This document shows positions 25,184 to 34,177 of a DNA stretch of 64,000 nucleotides, in pieces. Under the pieces are notes generated by a model, which was given only the letters and a program-made list of their open reading frames with translations, was not told the origin of the DNA and did not search any database. Source of the stretch: an uncultured Bacteroidales bacterium (GTDB lineage Bacteria > Bacteroidota > Bacteroidia > Bacteroidales > Paludibacteraceae); NCBI GenBank assembly GCA_934725535.1, contig CAKVBV010000001.1, positions 1-64,000 on the forward strand. Reading direction: 5' to 3'. Position 1 is the stretch's first letter; each line of letters opens with the position of its first letter. The position numbers and the translations under genes are program-made.

Positions 25184-26584
25184 CTACCGAACCATACGTC
25201 CAAGCAGGTCATAGTAGTGTCCGCCACGGAAGATGAGAACCTGCCCGTGGCGCAACGTCTTCTGCGGGGTGCGGTCCTCTGTAGGTATTTGGGGTATATC
25301 CGTGGTTCCGCGGTAAGCAGCCAAAGCGTCAGGAATGCCGTAACCATAGTGGTCGTCGGGGCTTGCATATAGGTGCGCGGAACGAATGATACGTTCCCGT
25401 ATCTGCATGGCAGTCTCATCGGGCAGGGCAGACCAAAGGCAGGCTGCCATCCCCGCAAGAAGCGGGCAGGCAAAGGACGTGCCATTGGACGCAACTATCT
25501 CATTGTTACTCGGTTGTATCAATACTGTTCCCCAACCCACGGCACAGACTTCGGGTTTGATACGTCCGTCGGAAGTGGGTCCATACGATGAGAACGGGGC
25601 GATGTAGCCGTCTATGTTCACGGCTCCTACCGTAAGTATGCTATCCGCATCGGCAGGGGCACCTATGTAATACCATGGTTTGCTGCCCTCGTTGCCTGCG
25701 GCTACAATGACCAACATGCCTTTGCGTGCTGCGATGGTGGCTGCGCGAGAGGCACGGTTGCTGCGCCCGTCCATATCCTGACAGGTAAGGTTGTATTCGG
25801 TATTGTCGAACTCGGTGTAGCCCAATGAGGTGGAAGATATATGCACACCCAACGAGTCGGCTAACTCGATGGCTGCCACCCAGTTGTCCAATTCTTTCGG
25901 GCTCTCGGTGACATACTCTTCCGTGCGCATGATATAGTACTGCGCACCTGTGGCTGCACCGTGGTAGTTCTCGCGGATAGCGGCAATAGCGGACAGGCAC
26001 ATCGTGCCATGCGAACCTGTATTGCCAAAGAAATCATACGGGTCGTCCGTGAGGTCGTAATGCCCAAGTATCCGGGTACGGACGGAGTCGAAAGCCTGTA
26101 GCGTGTTGGCGTTCTCGAAGCCTCCGTCAATAACCGCCATGCGAATACCCTGACCGTGATAGCCCAAGTTGTGCAAGGGCGGCAGGTTGTATGTCTCTAA
26201 TTGCTCGCGGGCATAGCCATAGTCTATGGCGGAGGTGGTGTCTCTCTGCTGTTTGCGGCGGCTGATGTACTGAGGGTAAGTCTGCTCGTCGTCGCGCGTC
26301 TTCTCGATGTATTGCACAAACGGATATGCTGCTATGCGTTTGGCTGCTGCGGGGTCTGCCTTGACAGTGGCACCATTCAGCCAACGGGAAGTGTGCATGA
26401 TGCCGGCACCTGCTTTTTGCAGACTGTCAAGATACACAGGAGATACGGCATAGTCCAAGGAGTCGAGGGCTATATGATGCGCTTCGCGCATCTCAAGTGC
26501 CGTGGGGCTGAGGGCAATGCGGTCGGTACCCGCCTTGTCGGCAAAGGCAACGAAATAGACAGATAACAGGGTGGTTAGCAACAT
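25184..26584 (-). CDS. Subtilisin-like S8 serine protease, exported
   Basis: A 466-residue secreted protease. The hydrophobic N-terminus MLLTTLLSVYFVAFA is a short signal peptide. The catalytic triad is visible: Asp in MAVIDGGFEN, His in GSHGTMCLSAIAA, Ser in NGTSFACPLLAG, with the oxyanion Asn in IVAAGNEGS. A prodomain-like region covers about 30-120. The C-terminal tail (KTLRHGQVLIFRGGHYYDLL, then GRMVR) is not part of the protease fold; it resembles the tail of the exported protein at 55816-56775 and may be a short sorting or anchoring signal. The gene has its own promoter (26607-26637). Probably an envelope or extracellular peptidase. Confidence 0.88.
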   Translation of the reverse strand: MLLTTLLSVYFVAFADKAGTDRIALSPTALEMREAHHIALDSLDYAVSPVYLDSLQKAGAGIMHTSRWLNGATVKADPAAAKRIAAYPFVQYIEKTRDDEQTYPQYISRRKQQRDTTSAIDYGYAREQLETYNLPPLHNLGYHGQGIRMAVIDGGFENANTLQAFDSVRTRILGHYDLTDDPYDFFGNTGSHGTMCLSAIAAIRENYHGAATGAQYYIMRTEEYVTESPKELDNWVAAIELADSLGVHISSTSLGYTEFDNTEYNLTCQDMDGRSNRASRAATIAARKGMLVIVAAGNEGSKPWYYIGAPADADSILTVGAVNIDGYIAPFSSYGPTSDGRIKPEVCAVGWGTVLIQPSNNEIVASNGTSFACPLLAGMAACLWSALPDETAMQIRERIIRSAHLYASPDDHYGYGIPDALAAYRGTTDIPQIPTEDRTPQKTLRHGQVLIFRGGHYYDLLGRMVR

Positions 26585-26606
26585 ATATTCATTTGTTTAT
26601 GCGCTG

Positions 26607-26637
26607 CAAAGTTACTGCAAAAATTGTATTGGTGCAA
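26607..26637 (-). promoter_or_regulatory. Bacteroidota promoter of the subtilase
   Basis: Reverse complement TTG (26635-26637), 20 bases, TAACTTTG (26607-26614), 23 bases upstream of the start codon. Confidence 0.72.
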
Positions 26638-26698
26638 TCCTGACGGGCAATTTGTGATATATCTTCATAATAGGAAAGATTTTCGGCTTTTTTCTTAT

Positions 26699-26757
26699 GA
26701 CGACGCGAGCCGCGTCGTCCCCCATACACCGCGTCGTTCCCCATGCTTCCCAAGAGC
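26699..26757 (+). repeat. Composite palindrome, module A
   Basis: GACGACGCG-AGC-CGCGTCGTC at 26699-26719, followed by CCCCCATACACCGCGTCG, a decayed second half copy. Confidence 0.75.
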
Positions 26758-26775
26758 GTCATATAGAGATATTAT

Positions 26776-27366
26776 CTATCTGATATTGAGATACTTGTGG
26801 GTTTGGAGGGAGAGGTGCCACTGAGGGTGACGGAGGATATAGTCGATGACCTCGGCGGTGTTTTGGCAGGAACAGGGCTGGAGATAGAGATGGGTGGCGG
26901 GGATTTGTTTTGCCCACTGCTCCACGTCCTGGGACGGGGTGCAGGAAGATGCGGCGGGAGTGTGAGGAAGATAGACGACTTTCAGTTCATCGGCACGGGG
27001 AAGGATGACGCGGGTGCCCTCTTTGGGTGAGCAGGTAATCCAGTCAATGCCCGCAGGGAGCGGGTGCGTGCCGTTGGTCTCTATGCAAAGGCGTTTGCCT
27101 GTGGTGCGGAGGGCAGCGACAAGGGCATCGTCCACTTGCAGGGAGGGTTCGCCACCCGTGAGGATAATCAGTACGCGGGGGTCGTCGCTCAAGCGTTGTA
27201 CCTCGGAGACAATGTCGGCGGCGGTCATCTCGGAGTAGGTGCCGAAGTCGGTATCACAAAACGGACAGCGCAGGTTGCAACCGCTGAAACGTACAAAAAC
27301 TGCCGCCTGCCCCGTGTGGTAGCCTTCGCCTTGGAGGCTGAGGAAGATTTCGTTTACAAAATACAT
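26776..27366 (-). CDS. queE: 7-carboxy-7-deazaguanine synthase QueE
   Basis: A 196-residue radical SAM enzyme that turns 6-carboxytetrahydropterin into 7-carboxy-7-deazaguanine in queuosine synthesis. The cluster motif CNLRCPFC (C-x3-C-x2-C) lies in FVRFSGCNLRCPFCDTDFGT, with the family's EIFLSLQGEGYHTGQ start and ILTGGEPSLQVD SAM-binding segment. It is the last of the four preQ1 genes here. The 508-base gap between it and queD is filled with repeats, so it may be expressed separately. Confidence 0.93.
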   Translation of the reverse strand: MYFVNEIFLSLQGEGYHTGQAAVFVRFSGCNLRCPFCDTDFGTYSEMTAADIVSEVQRLSDDPRVLIILTGGEPSLQVDDALVAALRTTGKRLCIETNGTHPLPAGIDWITCSPKEGTRVILPRADELKVVYLPHTPAASSCTPSQDVEQWAKQIPATHLYLQPCSCQNTAEVIDYILRHPQWHLSLQTHKYLNIR

Positions 27367-27603
27367 TTGTAAGTAATAGTTAATAAGTAATGGTTAATAT
27401 CAAAGTATTTGCACAGCAAAACTATTTATCCATCATACTACAATATAATGACACGAGGCATCTAATCTCTCTATAAATAAACATATAATTATCCACGAAT
27501 TAATCATTAATTTTCAATGGATGCAATGTCATTTGATATTCTCTTGGTGTAACCAATATAGCACCGACACAACACCTTGACGATGGGGGACGCATCACAT
27601 TCA
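27367..27603. repeat. AT-rich repeat spacer
   Basis: AGTAATAGTTAATAAGTAAT at 27372-27395, then 11-base units ataattatcca, cgaattaatca, ttaattttcaa (27484-27517). Nothing coding is seen. Confidence 0.55.
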
Positions 27604-27604
27604 C

Positions 27605-27676
27605 AACCGCGGACGAGGAGAGCACCCCGCTACGTCCACGGACTTACGGGGACCCCGCAGGGCGTCCGTGTCCCCG
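27605..27676 (+). repeat. Composite element, module C alone
   Basis: CCGCGGACGAGGAGAGCACC through CGTCCGTGTCCCCG matches module C of the 23.8-kb copy almost base for base over about 70 bases, but modules A and B are absent. Confidence 0.75.
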
Positions 27677-27723
27677 AGCGAAATGGAGTCCTATACCCTT
27701 GACAAACATCAATTATCGGTTGC

Positions 27724-27790
27724 GTATCCCTTGCTTATCCCTTGCTGAATCACATACTAATCACATACTAATCACATACTAATCACATAC
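27724..27790. repeat. 11-base phased array
   Basis: tatcccttgct twice, gaatcacatac, then taatcacatac three times and acttaacacga, each exactly 11 bases. Confidence 0.8.
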
Positions 27791-27874
27791 ACTTAACACG
27801 ATGATGGCTGCGCGATGGCTGCTATGCGATAGCGGGTTGCGCGATAGTGGCTACGCGAGAATGACAATCCGCAG
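27791..27874 (+). repeat. TGGCTGCGCGAT-type repeat element, copy 1
   Basis: Units resembling TGGCTGCGCGAT and CGGGTTGCGCGATAG lead to TGGCTACGCGAGAATGA and end at the queD stop. The reverse complement of 59041-59170 is the same element with more units. Confidence 0.75.
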
Positions 27875-28207
27875 TCAGTCTCGCTCGTAGATGGCACAGT
27901 TGTTCTCGGACTCGTGGACGCTGACTTTGTAGCAGTTCTCGATGTGGTCGCATATCCAGCGGGCGATGTTCTCGGCGGAAGGATTGACATCCAACACCTC
28001 GTTGATGTACTTGTGGTCGAAAGTGTCCTTGACCACCCGCTTGATGTGCGTGAAGTCCGTAACCATGCCGTCCTGATTGAGTTCGCGCGACTTGCAATAG
28101 ACGACGATAATCCAGTTGTGCCCGTGCAGGGCTTCGCACTTGCTCTCGTACGAGAGATGGAGATTGTGTGCAGCGGAAATCTCCAAACGCTTTTCTACAT
28201 AATACAC
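27875..28207 (-). CDS. queD: 6-carboxytetrahydropterin synthase QueD
   Basis: A 110-residue enzyme making 6-carboxy-5,6,7,8-tetrahydropterin from dihydroneopterin triphosphate. Zinc histidines are in SAAHNL and ALHGHNW, the catalytic Cys in SKCEALHGH, and the substrate Glu in HESENNCAIY. The start is a GTG at 28207 (MYYVEKRLEI); no ATG fits. It lies 24 bases after queC. Normal length for the short QueD type. Confidence 0.92.
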   Translation of the reverse strand: MYYVEKRLEISAAHNLHLSYESKCEALHGHNWIIVVYCKSRELNQDGMVTDFTHIKRVVKDTFDHKYINEVLDVNPSAENIARWICDHIENCYKVSVHESENNCAIYERD

Positions 28208-28231
28208 TTTTGGGAAAGTAATAGTTAATAA

Positions 28232-28897
28232 TTAATAGTTAATATCGCAGTCGTATTCCGTGGTGTCGATGATACCTGCCTCTTTGAGGGCTTCGATGCG
28301 CTCGGTGCAGGTGCCGCATTTGCCACAATGCTTGTCGCCGCCCTTGTAGCAACTCCATGTCTCGGAGTAGTCGATGCCGAGGGCTTTGCCATGACGGGCG
28401 ATGTCCGCCTTGGTGAGGTTGGTGTAGGGCGTGAAGAGGGTGATGCCCTCGTAGGTGCCTGCCTTAATCGCCTGATTCATAGCGTCCACAAAAGACTGGC
28501 GGCAGTCGGGATAGATGGCATGGTCGCCTGCGTGGTTAGCCATCATGATACGCCGCAGCCCGCGTGTCTCCGCCATGCCCGCAGCGATAGCCAGCATGAT
28601 GCCGTTGCGGAAAGGAACGACCGTGGAACGCATGTTGTCGTCGTCATAGTTGCCCTCGGGGATAGCGTCAGCCCCCTCGAGAAGAGAACTGTGGAAGTAC
28701 TGATGAATGAAGTTTAACGGTATGATAATGTGCGGGATACCGAGACGTTGGCAATGCAGGCGGGCGAAATGGAGTTCGCGGGCGTTGTGGTTGCTGCCAT
28801 AGTCGAAACTGAGGGCGAGGGCGATGTCGTCCTTGTATTCGTAGAGCATGGTGGTGGAGTCCAAGCCACCGGAGAAGATGATGATGCTGTCTTTCAT
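28232..28897 (-). CDS. queC: 7-cyano-7-deazaguanine synthase QueC
   Basis: A 221-residue ATP-dependent enzyme that converts 7-carboxy-7-deazaguanine to preQ0. PP-loop FSGGLDSTTM near the N-terminus and the zinc-binding end CYKGGDKHCGKCGTCTER are intact. The last codons (DINY and stop) lie inside a TTAATAGTTAAT-type repeat. It is placed between queF and queD. Confidence 0.95.
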   Translation of the reverse strand: MKDSIIIFSGGLDSTTMLYEYKDDIALALSFDYGSNHNARELHFARLHCQRLGIPHIIIPLNFIHQYFHSSLLEGADAIPEGNYDDDNMRSTVVPFRNGIMLAIAAGMAETRGLRRIMMANHAGDHAIYPDCRQSFVDAMNQAIKAGTYEGITLFTPYTNLTKADIARHGKALGIDYSETWSCYKGGDKHCGKCGTCTERIEALKEAGIIDTTEYDCDINY

Positions 28898-28903
28898 TTA
28901 ATT

Positions 28904-28990
28904 AAGAATGATGAATTATGAATGATGAATTGCATGATGCGAGGGGTATTCTTGACGACGCGAGCCGCGTCGTCCCCCAAGCAAAGCATA
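28904..28990. repeat. AATGATGAATT duplication and module A palindrome
   Basis: GAATGATGAATTAT occurs twice in 28906-28932. The module A palindrome follows at 28954-28974 with the tail CCCCCAAGCAAAGCATAGTC, matching the 23.8-kb copy. It fills the queF-queC gap. Confidence 0.72.
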
Positions 28991-29011
28991 GTCAGTGGGT
29001 ACGTTGTTTAG

Positions 29012-29488
29012 TTAATGAGCAATGACCTCGGCGAAGCGGGCGGAGAGACGCCGGTGCTTGAGGGCTTGGTGGTCGGCGTCCGCGTAGTTGGCAAAGGGGT
29101 AGATACTGATGCCACCACGGGGCGTGAAGATACCCGTGACCTCAATGTACTTGGGGTCCATGAGGCGGACAAGGTCGTTGAGAATGATGTTGATGCAGTC
29201 CTCGTGGAAATCACCGTGGTTGCGGAACGAGAACAGATAGAGTTTCAGCGACTTGGACTCCACCATGCGCTCGCGCGGGATGTAGGAGATGATGATAGTC
29301 GCGAAGTCCGGCTGCCCTGTCTTGGGGCAGAGCGAGGTGAACTCGGGACAATGGAAAGTGACGAGATACTCGTTTTCGGGGTGCTTGTTGACGAATGTCT
29401 CAAGCATCTCGGGGGCGTAGTCCGTAGGGTATTGGGTACGGTTCGCGCCAAGCAGGCTGACGCCTTGCAGTTCATCTGTAGTACGCAT
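29012..29488 (-). CDS. queF: NADPH-dependent 7-cyano-7-deazaguanine reductase QueF
   Basis: A 158-residue short (type I) QueF that reduces preQ0 to preQ1, the base inserted into tRNA for queuosine. The thioimide-forming Cys lies in [16 protein letters not shown]. The QueF motif [20 protein letters not shown] follows intact. It heads the queF-queC-queD-(queE) set and has its own promoter. A 57-base leader with a hairpin and an A-rich tail lies between promoter and ATG. Confidence 0.94.
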   Translation of the reverse strand: MRTTDELQGVSLLGANRTQYPTDYAPEMLETFVNKHPENEYLVTFHCPEFTSLCPKTGQPDFATIIISYIPRERMVESKSLKLYLFSFRNHGDFHEDCINIILNDLVRLMDPKYIEVTGIFTPRGGISIYPFANYADADHQALKHRRLSARFAEVIAH

Positions 29489-29545
29489 TGTTTTCAGTTT
29501 TTTAGGGTTGTGGCATGGGGGAAAAACAGTAGCCCCATGTTTTCA
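29489..29545 (-). promoter_or_regulatory. Structured 5' leader of queF, possible preQ1 sensor (weak)
   Basis: On the minus strand the leader forms a hairpin CATGGGG...CCCCATG followed by CCTAAAAAACTGAAAAC just before the ATG. Small preQ1-I riboswitches have a GC hairpin and an A-rich tail near the start codon. I could not form the second pairing between loop and tail, so the assignment is only a suggestion. Confidence 0.25.
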
Positions 29546-29550
29546 GGGTG

Positions 29551-29581
29551 CAAAATTACATAAAATACGTGAGGTACACAA
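29551..29581 (-). promoter_or_regulatory. Bacteroidota promoter of queF
   Basis: Reverse complement TTG (29579-29581), 20 bases, TAATTTTG (29551-29558). Confidence 0.68.
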
Positions 29582-29622
29582 TATCCGGTATGCGGATTAC
29601 AACCCAGACAGGGTAGGTTCCT

Positions 29623-30492
29623 CTATTTGGTTTTCGCAACCGCCAAGGTTACAGCGACGACAATCATTATGATACCTATGACGGAACGCGTGGTGAGTTG
29701 TTCGCCGAAGACGGTAACGCCGATGATGACGGCAGTGAGGGGTTCCATGGCACCCATAATAGCGGTTTGGGTGGAGCCGATACGCTGTATAGCCATGGCG
29801 GTGAAGGTCAGCGAGAGGGCGGTGGAGAAGAGTCCCGAACCGATGCTGCAGCCCCAATACCAGCCCGCGGGAGTGGTGATATGCCCTTGGATAAGCAGCC
29901 CTATGCCCAAGCCGACAGCCCCGACAAGGAGGGCATAGAAAGTGGCTTTGACGGGTGGCATCTGCGTGATATGCCCCTTGTTGATAAACACCAGATAGGC
30001 GGCATACATGAGGGTGGAGATGATGACCAAGATGATGCCGATGGTGCTGACATTGGAGACTCCGCTCATATCACACAGCACAAACACGCCGACGGTGGCA
30101 AGCAACAGGCAGCCCCATACAATCCATGACACACGCTCGTGGAAGACAAACGCCATGAGCAATGCCGTGATGATGGGGTAGAGGAAGAGAATGGTGCTGG
30201 CAATGCCCGCGTCCATAAAACGATACGACTCATAAAGAAGGAGCGACGAGAACATCATCAGCAGTCCTAAGACGGTGAGTTGCAAGGCTTCGCTGCGGCT
30301 GAGACGGAAATCTATGCCTTGTACCCACATCGGTACCGCCAGCATCGGCACACTGAGTACATAACGGAAAAAGAGCACCGAGACGGCATCCATGCCCTGC
30401 CCGTACAAGGGCAAGGCAAACAAGGGGTTGAGCCCGTAGAAAGCGGCAGCGAGAATGCCGCACAAATAGCCAATAACCTTACTATTTTTCAT
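29623..30492 (-). CDS. EamA/DMT family exporter
   Basis: A 289-residue inner-membrane protein with ten hydrophobic helices in two EamA repeats (first about residues 8-135, second about 150-288). The second repeat carries GAMEPLTAVIIGVTVFGEQL, the conserved Glu-rich EamA motif (usual form EP..A...G....E). Members export amino acids, purines or other metabolites; the substrate cannot be read here. It is a single gene with its own promoter, between queF and the divergent mrp gene. Confidence 0.85.
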   Translation of the reverse strand: MKNSKVIGYLCGILAAAFYGLNPLFALPLYGQGMDAVSVLFFRYVLSVPMLAVPMWVQGIDFRLSRSEALQLTVLGLLMMFSSLLLYESYRFMDAGIASTILFLYPIITALLMAFVFHERVSWIVWGCLLLATVGVFVLCDMSGVSNVSTIGIILVIISTLMYAAYLVFINKGHITQMPPVKATFYALLVGAVGLGIGLLIQGHITTPAGWYWGCSIGSGLFSTALSLTFTAMAIQRIGSTQTAIMGAMEPLTAVIIGVTVFGEQLTTRSVIGIIMIVVAVTLAVAKTK

Positions 30493-30511
30493 ACATCGTC
30501 AAAAAAGCGCG

Positions 30512-30543
30512 CAAAGGTAGTGCTTTTGCAGGAGACGCGCAAA
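30512..30543 (-). promoter_or_regulatory. Bacteroidota promoter of the DMT exporter
   Basis: Reverse complement TTTG (30540-30543), 20 bases, TACCTTTG (30512-30519). Confidence 0.72.
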
Positions 30544-30612
30544 TAATGCACAAGATATATTTTTGTTTTGCCAAGTGCACAAAGCAAATTTGTGTCAGTC
30601 CGGGGAATAATG

Positions 30613-30643
30613 TTGCGTGAACTGATAAAAAACAGTAACTTTG
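30613..30643 (+). promoter_or_regulatory. Bacteroidota promoter of mrp-MATE
   Basis: TTG (30613-30615), 20 bases, TAACTTTG (30636-30643), 56 bases before the ATG. Confidence 0.7.
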
Positions 30644-30699
30644 CACTCGAAAAAGTTCGGCTATGTTGCCGCGCTCTATATATTTAAGGTGTATTTCTT

Positions 30700-31746
30700 A
30701 TGTATCCGCAACAGATAATAGATGCCCTTGCCCATGTGCGTTATCCGGGCACGGGCAGCAACCTGATAGAGGCAGGTATGCTCGAAGACGACATACGCAT
30801 CTCGGGCTTGGAGGTCAGTTTCTCCCTCATCTTCGACAAGGACAACGACCCCTTCCTCAAGTCGGTGCTCAAGGCTGCCGAGGTGGCGGTCAAGACCTAC
30901 GCCGATGCCAACGCTGCCGTGCATATCAACACCAAGTTCCGCAAGCAAAACCTTGTGCCACCAGCAGATAAACCCGCCATACAGGCCAAGCACATCATTG
31001 CCGTCCATTCGGGCAAAGGTGGCGTAGGCAAGTCCACAGTAGCCGCCAACCTTGCCATCACCCTGGCGAATATGGGCTACAAGGTGGGGCTGCTGGACGC
31101 GGACATCCACGGACCCTCTATCCCCAAGATGTTCCACACCGAGGACTGCCGTCCCGTATCCGTCACCGTGGACGGGCGCGACCTCATCGAACCCATTGAG
31201 CAGTACGGCGTTAAGATGCTCTCTATCGGCTTTTTCGTTGACCCCGAACAGGCGGTGGTATGGCGCGGAGGCATGGCAAGCAACGCCATCAAACAACTCA
31301 TACAGGACGCCGACTGGGGCGAACTCGACTACTTCCTCATCGACCTCCCCCCCGGAACCAGCGACATACACCTCACACTCGTGCAGACACTCCACCTCAC
31401 CGGCGCGATAGTCGTCACCACACCCCAGCCCGTGGCATTGGTGGACGCCCGCAAAGGCGTGGATATGTTCCGCAACGAGAAAATCAATGTCCCCGTCTTG
31501 GGTATCATCGAGAATATGGCATGGTTCACGCCGGCCGAGTTACCCGACAACAAATACTACATCTTCGGCAAGGACGGCGGTAAGGATTTGGCACAGAATT
31601 TGCAGGTACCCCTGCTGGGTCAAATCCCGTTGGTACAGTCTATCCGTGAGGCGGGGGACGAAGGCACTCCCATTGCCATGCAACAAGGGCACCCCGCAGC
31701 AAAGGTATTTGAAGATATATGTCGCAAAATAACATCACAGAGTTAG
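30700..31746 (+). CDS. apbC: Mrp/ApbC Fe-S cluster carrier ATPase
   Basis: A 348-residue P-loop protein for Fe-S cluster transfer. The N-terminal DUF59 domain (about residues 3-70, IIDALAHVRYPGTGSNLIEA) is followed by the P-loop HSGKGGVGKST (103-113) and the ADIHGPSIPKM and IDLPPGTSDIHLTL motifs. The CxxC cluster motif usual in the C-terminal third is replaced by FTPAELPDNKYYIFGKDGG, the form I associate with Bacteroidota members. It overlaps the MATE gene by 28 bases and shares its transcript. Confidence 0.9.
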   Translation: MYPQQIIDALAHVRYPGTGSNLIEAGMLEDDIRISGLEVSFSLIFDKDNDPFLKSVLKAAEVAVKTYADANAAVHINTKFRKQNLVPPADKPAIQAKHIIAVHSGKGGVGKSTVAANLAITLANMGYKVGLLDADIHGPSIPKMFHTEDCRPVSVTVDGRDLIEPIEQYGVKMLSIGFFVDPEQAVVWRGGMASNAIKQLIQDADWGELDYFLIDLPPGTSDIHLTLVQTLHLTGAIVVTTPQPVALVDARKGVDMFRNEKINVPVLGIIENMAWFTPAELPDNKYYIFGKDGGKDLAQNLQVPLLGQIPLVQSIREAGDEGTPIAMQQGHPAAKVFEDICRKITSQS

Positions 31747-33119
31747 GCACAGAACCTATCCGAAACCTCCTTGTCAAGTACGCATTGCCGGGCATCATCG
31801 CGATGACGGCAAGTTCGTTGTACAACATTGTCGATAGCATCTTTATCGGGCACGGTTGCGGTGCCATGGCGTTGTCGGGCTTGACGATTGCCAAACCCTT
31901 CATGGATATATGCGCCGCCTTCGGCAGTCTTGTCGGGGTAGGTGCCAGTTCGCTCGTGGCCATCAAGTTGGGGGAAAAGGACTACCGTTCGGCAGGCAAG
32001 GTGCTTGGCAACGTGATAGTGCTCAATGTGCTGCTCGGCTTTCTCGTAGCCGTGGTGGGACTCTTATGGCTCGACCCCATTCTCTACGCCTTTGGTGCCA
32101 GCGAGGTCACCGTCACCTACGCGCGCGATTATATGGAGATTATCCTCTTCGGCAATATCCTGACGCATATCTACTACGGACTCAACAACATGCTCCGCGC
32201 CATGGGGCACCCCCGTTCGGCGATGGCGTCCACGATTGTCGCGGTGTTTGCCAACGTGGTCTTGGACCCGATATTCATATTCGGACTGGATATGGGCGTG
32301 CGCGGTGCCGCATTGGCTACCATGCTCTCGCAGACCATTGCCGTAGTGTGGCAGTTCACTATCTTCCTGAATCCCAAAGAGATAATACATTTCCACCGCG
32401 GTATATGGCGACTCGAAAAGGACATCACCTTCAGGGCTCTCTCAATAGGTATGGCACCGTTCCTCATGAACCTCGCCTCGTGCTTTGTAGTCATCATCAT
32501 CAACAACCAACTCAAGCACTATGGCGGCGACATGGCTATCGCAACCTATGGCGTCATCAACCGCTTCACCTTTGTGTTCGCCATGATAGTCATGGGCTTG
32601 AACCAGGGTATGCAACCCATAGTCGGCTACAACTACGGTGCCAAGCAGTACGATCGCATGCTGCGTGCGTTCAAACTGACCGCGATATGCGCCACCTGTG
32701 TCATGGGGGCGGTCTTCCTGTTGGGCGAGATAGTACCCGAGTGGATGGTACGTATGTTCACGCACGACACCGAACTCATCGCGCAGTCCATTGTCCCGAT
32801 GCGTATTGTCGTTGCGGTGATGTGGCTGGTGGGCTTTCAGATGGTCACGGGTAACTTCTTCACTTCTGTCGGTATGTCCGGCAAGTCTATCTTCCTCAGC
32901 CTCACGCGCCAGGTGATATACCTCATACCACTTCTGCTGTTCCTTCCGCAACTTCTTGAGAATCTGGGCACGTCTCCTATCTTGGGTGTCTGGTGGAGTC
33001 TGCCGCTCAGCGACACGCTCTCGGCCATCACTGCCGCCATCATGCTAACCATCGAAGTGGAGAAATTCCGCAAGCACGGTATGTCAACGGGTGACGGCCA
33101 CAGCGAACTTACGGCGTAG
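31719..33119 (+). CDS. MATE family efflux transporter
   Basis: A 466-residue inner-membrane protein with about 12 helices. The opening EPIRNLLVKYALPGIIAMTASSLYNIVDSIFIGHGCGAMA is characteristic of the bacterial MATE branch related to MepA, as is the mirrored GLNQGMQPIVGYNYGAKQYD in the second half. It exports cationic drugs or metabolites using Na+ or H+ gradients. It starts inside the 3' end of mrp. Its own 3' end overlaps the convergent T9SS-cargo gene by 36 bases (33084-33119), a rarer arrangement. Confidence 0.9.
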   Translation: MSQNNITELGTEPIRNLLVKYALPGIIAMTASSLYNIVDSIFIGHGCGAMALSGLTIAKPFMDICAAFGSLVGVGASSLVAIKLGEKDYRSAGKVLGNVIVLNVLLGFLVAVVGLLWLDPILYAFGASEVTVTYARDYMEIILFGNILTHIYYGLNNMLRAMGHPRSAMASTIVAVFANVVLDPIFIFGLDMGVRGAALATMLSQTIAVVWQFTIFLNPKEIIHFHRGIWRLEKDITFRALSIGMAPFLMNLASCFVVIIINNQLKHYGGDMAIATYGVINRFTFVFAMIVMGLNQGMQPIVGYNYGAKQYDRMLRAFKLTAICATCVMGAVFLLGEIVPEWMVRMFTHDTELIAQSIVPMRIVVAVMWLVGFQMVTGNFFTSVGMSGKSIFLSLTRQVIYLIPLLLFLPQLLENLGTSPILGVWWSLPLSDTLSAITAAIMLTIEVEKFRKHGMSTGDGHSELTA

Positions 33120-34094
33120 TACGTCTTTGGTCGTCGTGTTTTTCAGTTCTATAGCCAATACATATACCCCTATTTCAGCGGGTGTACCCTGCGCGGTTGT
33201 GCCATCCCAGCAAAGAGTACCTGCCGTGGGCAACGACTGCTTTTCGCATACATGGCGAACCAGCACCCCTGTGGGCGTATAGACATTGAACGTGGCATAA
33301 TAACCATCGTCGGGGAGGGAGTAAGAGAGACACGCTTCGTCCTCATATCCGTCCCCATTGGGTGAGATGGACTCCGCCAGCAGATGCACAGCCGATTGGA
33401 TAGGAGTGTTGGGTGTATCAGTATCTTCCTCTGCGTGAACAGGCGTATCTTGCGGATTGCCCGTCACCGCAATATCATCAAAATAGAAGTCGTATCCGCG
33501 CTGCTTGCTGTTCTTGACATAAAGAGCAAAATACTTGCTGCGCACCCTATTGGCAAAGTAGATACCTTCCTCTACGAAGGTGCTATCCACTCCTTCCACG
33601 TGGGAATACAAGTGAAAGATACCGTCCGCACCACGTGTTACGCGCCAGCGTACCACCGCAGCGGAAGTGTTGAGTATCTTCTTACGTGCCTCATTCTCAA
33701 TCACTTTGGTGGCAGTACCATCGTATTGCTCATACAATGCGATGTTCTTGTTAGCCCCTCCTATCTGCACATAGTAGGCATCGGCATCCAGACTGTCGCC
33801 ATTGAGTGTGAGGTAACAACGTATGAGGTTGTAGGCACTGCAGGTGCCCGAGATACGCACCCAACCACTCCACTCGGCTTCAATAGAGGCAGTGCTTTCG
33901 TGCCAGAGGGCACTCTCTGCGGCGGTAGAGGACTGGCTTTGGAGTTGCCCATGGCGGTTGACGGCAAAGCGTTCCCAATCACCCGACCATGTGCTATGTG
34001 AAGCGTCCGCATCGGAAAAGTCATCGTTAAACTGCCCGAAACACAGCATAGGAACAATAGATAATATACAGACCACCAAGCGTCTCGTTATCAT
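33084..34094 (-). CDS. Exported protein with gliding-motility/T9SS-type C-terminal domain
   Basis: A 336-residue protein. Signal peptide at the N-terminus (RRLVVCILSIVPMLCFG). The middle (about 25-215) looks like a jelly-roll/lectin-like module: FNDDFSDADASHSTWSGDWERF, later YDFYFDDIAVTGNP. The C-terminus (AESISPNGDGYEDEACLSYS to GVYVLAIELKNTTTKDVLRRKFAVAVTR) is the gliding-motility-associated type B C-terminal domain used by T9SS cargo. It is therefore probably secreted across the outer membrane. The SPNGDG calcium-like turn is intact. It ends 36 bases inside the convergent MATE gene. Surface or extracellular; substrate unknown. Confidence 0.78.
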   Translation of the reverse strand: MITRRLVVCILSIVPMLCFGQFNDDFSDADASHSTWSGDWERFAVNRHGQLQSQSSTAAESALWHESTASIEAEWSGWVRISGTCSAYNLIRCYLTLNGDSLDADAYYVQIGGANKNIALYEQYDGTATKVIENEARKKILNTSAAVVRWRVTRGADGIFHLYSHVEGVDSTFVEEGIYFANRVRSKYFALYVKNSKQRGYDFYFDDIAVTGNPQDTPVHAEEDTDTPNTPIQSAVHLLAESISPNGDGYEDEACLSYSLPDDGYYATFNVYTPTGVLVRHVCEKQSLPTAGTLCWDGTTAQGTPAEIGVYVLAIELKNTTTKDVLRRKFAVAVTR

Positions 34095-34177
34095 TGTTGT
34101 TGGATAGTTATACGTTAGTTATAGGATAGTTGTTGACTACACAAATCGTACATCGTAAATTCGTAAATCGTACATAT

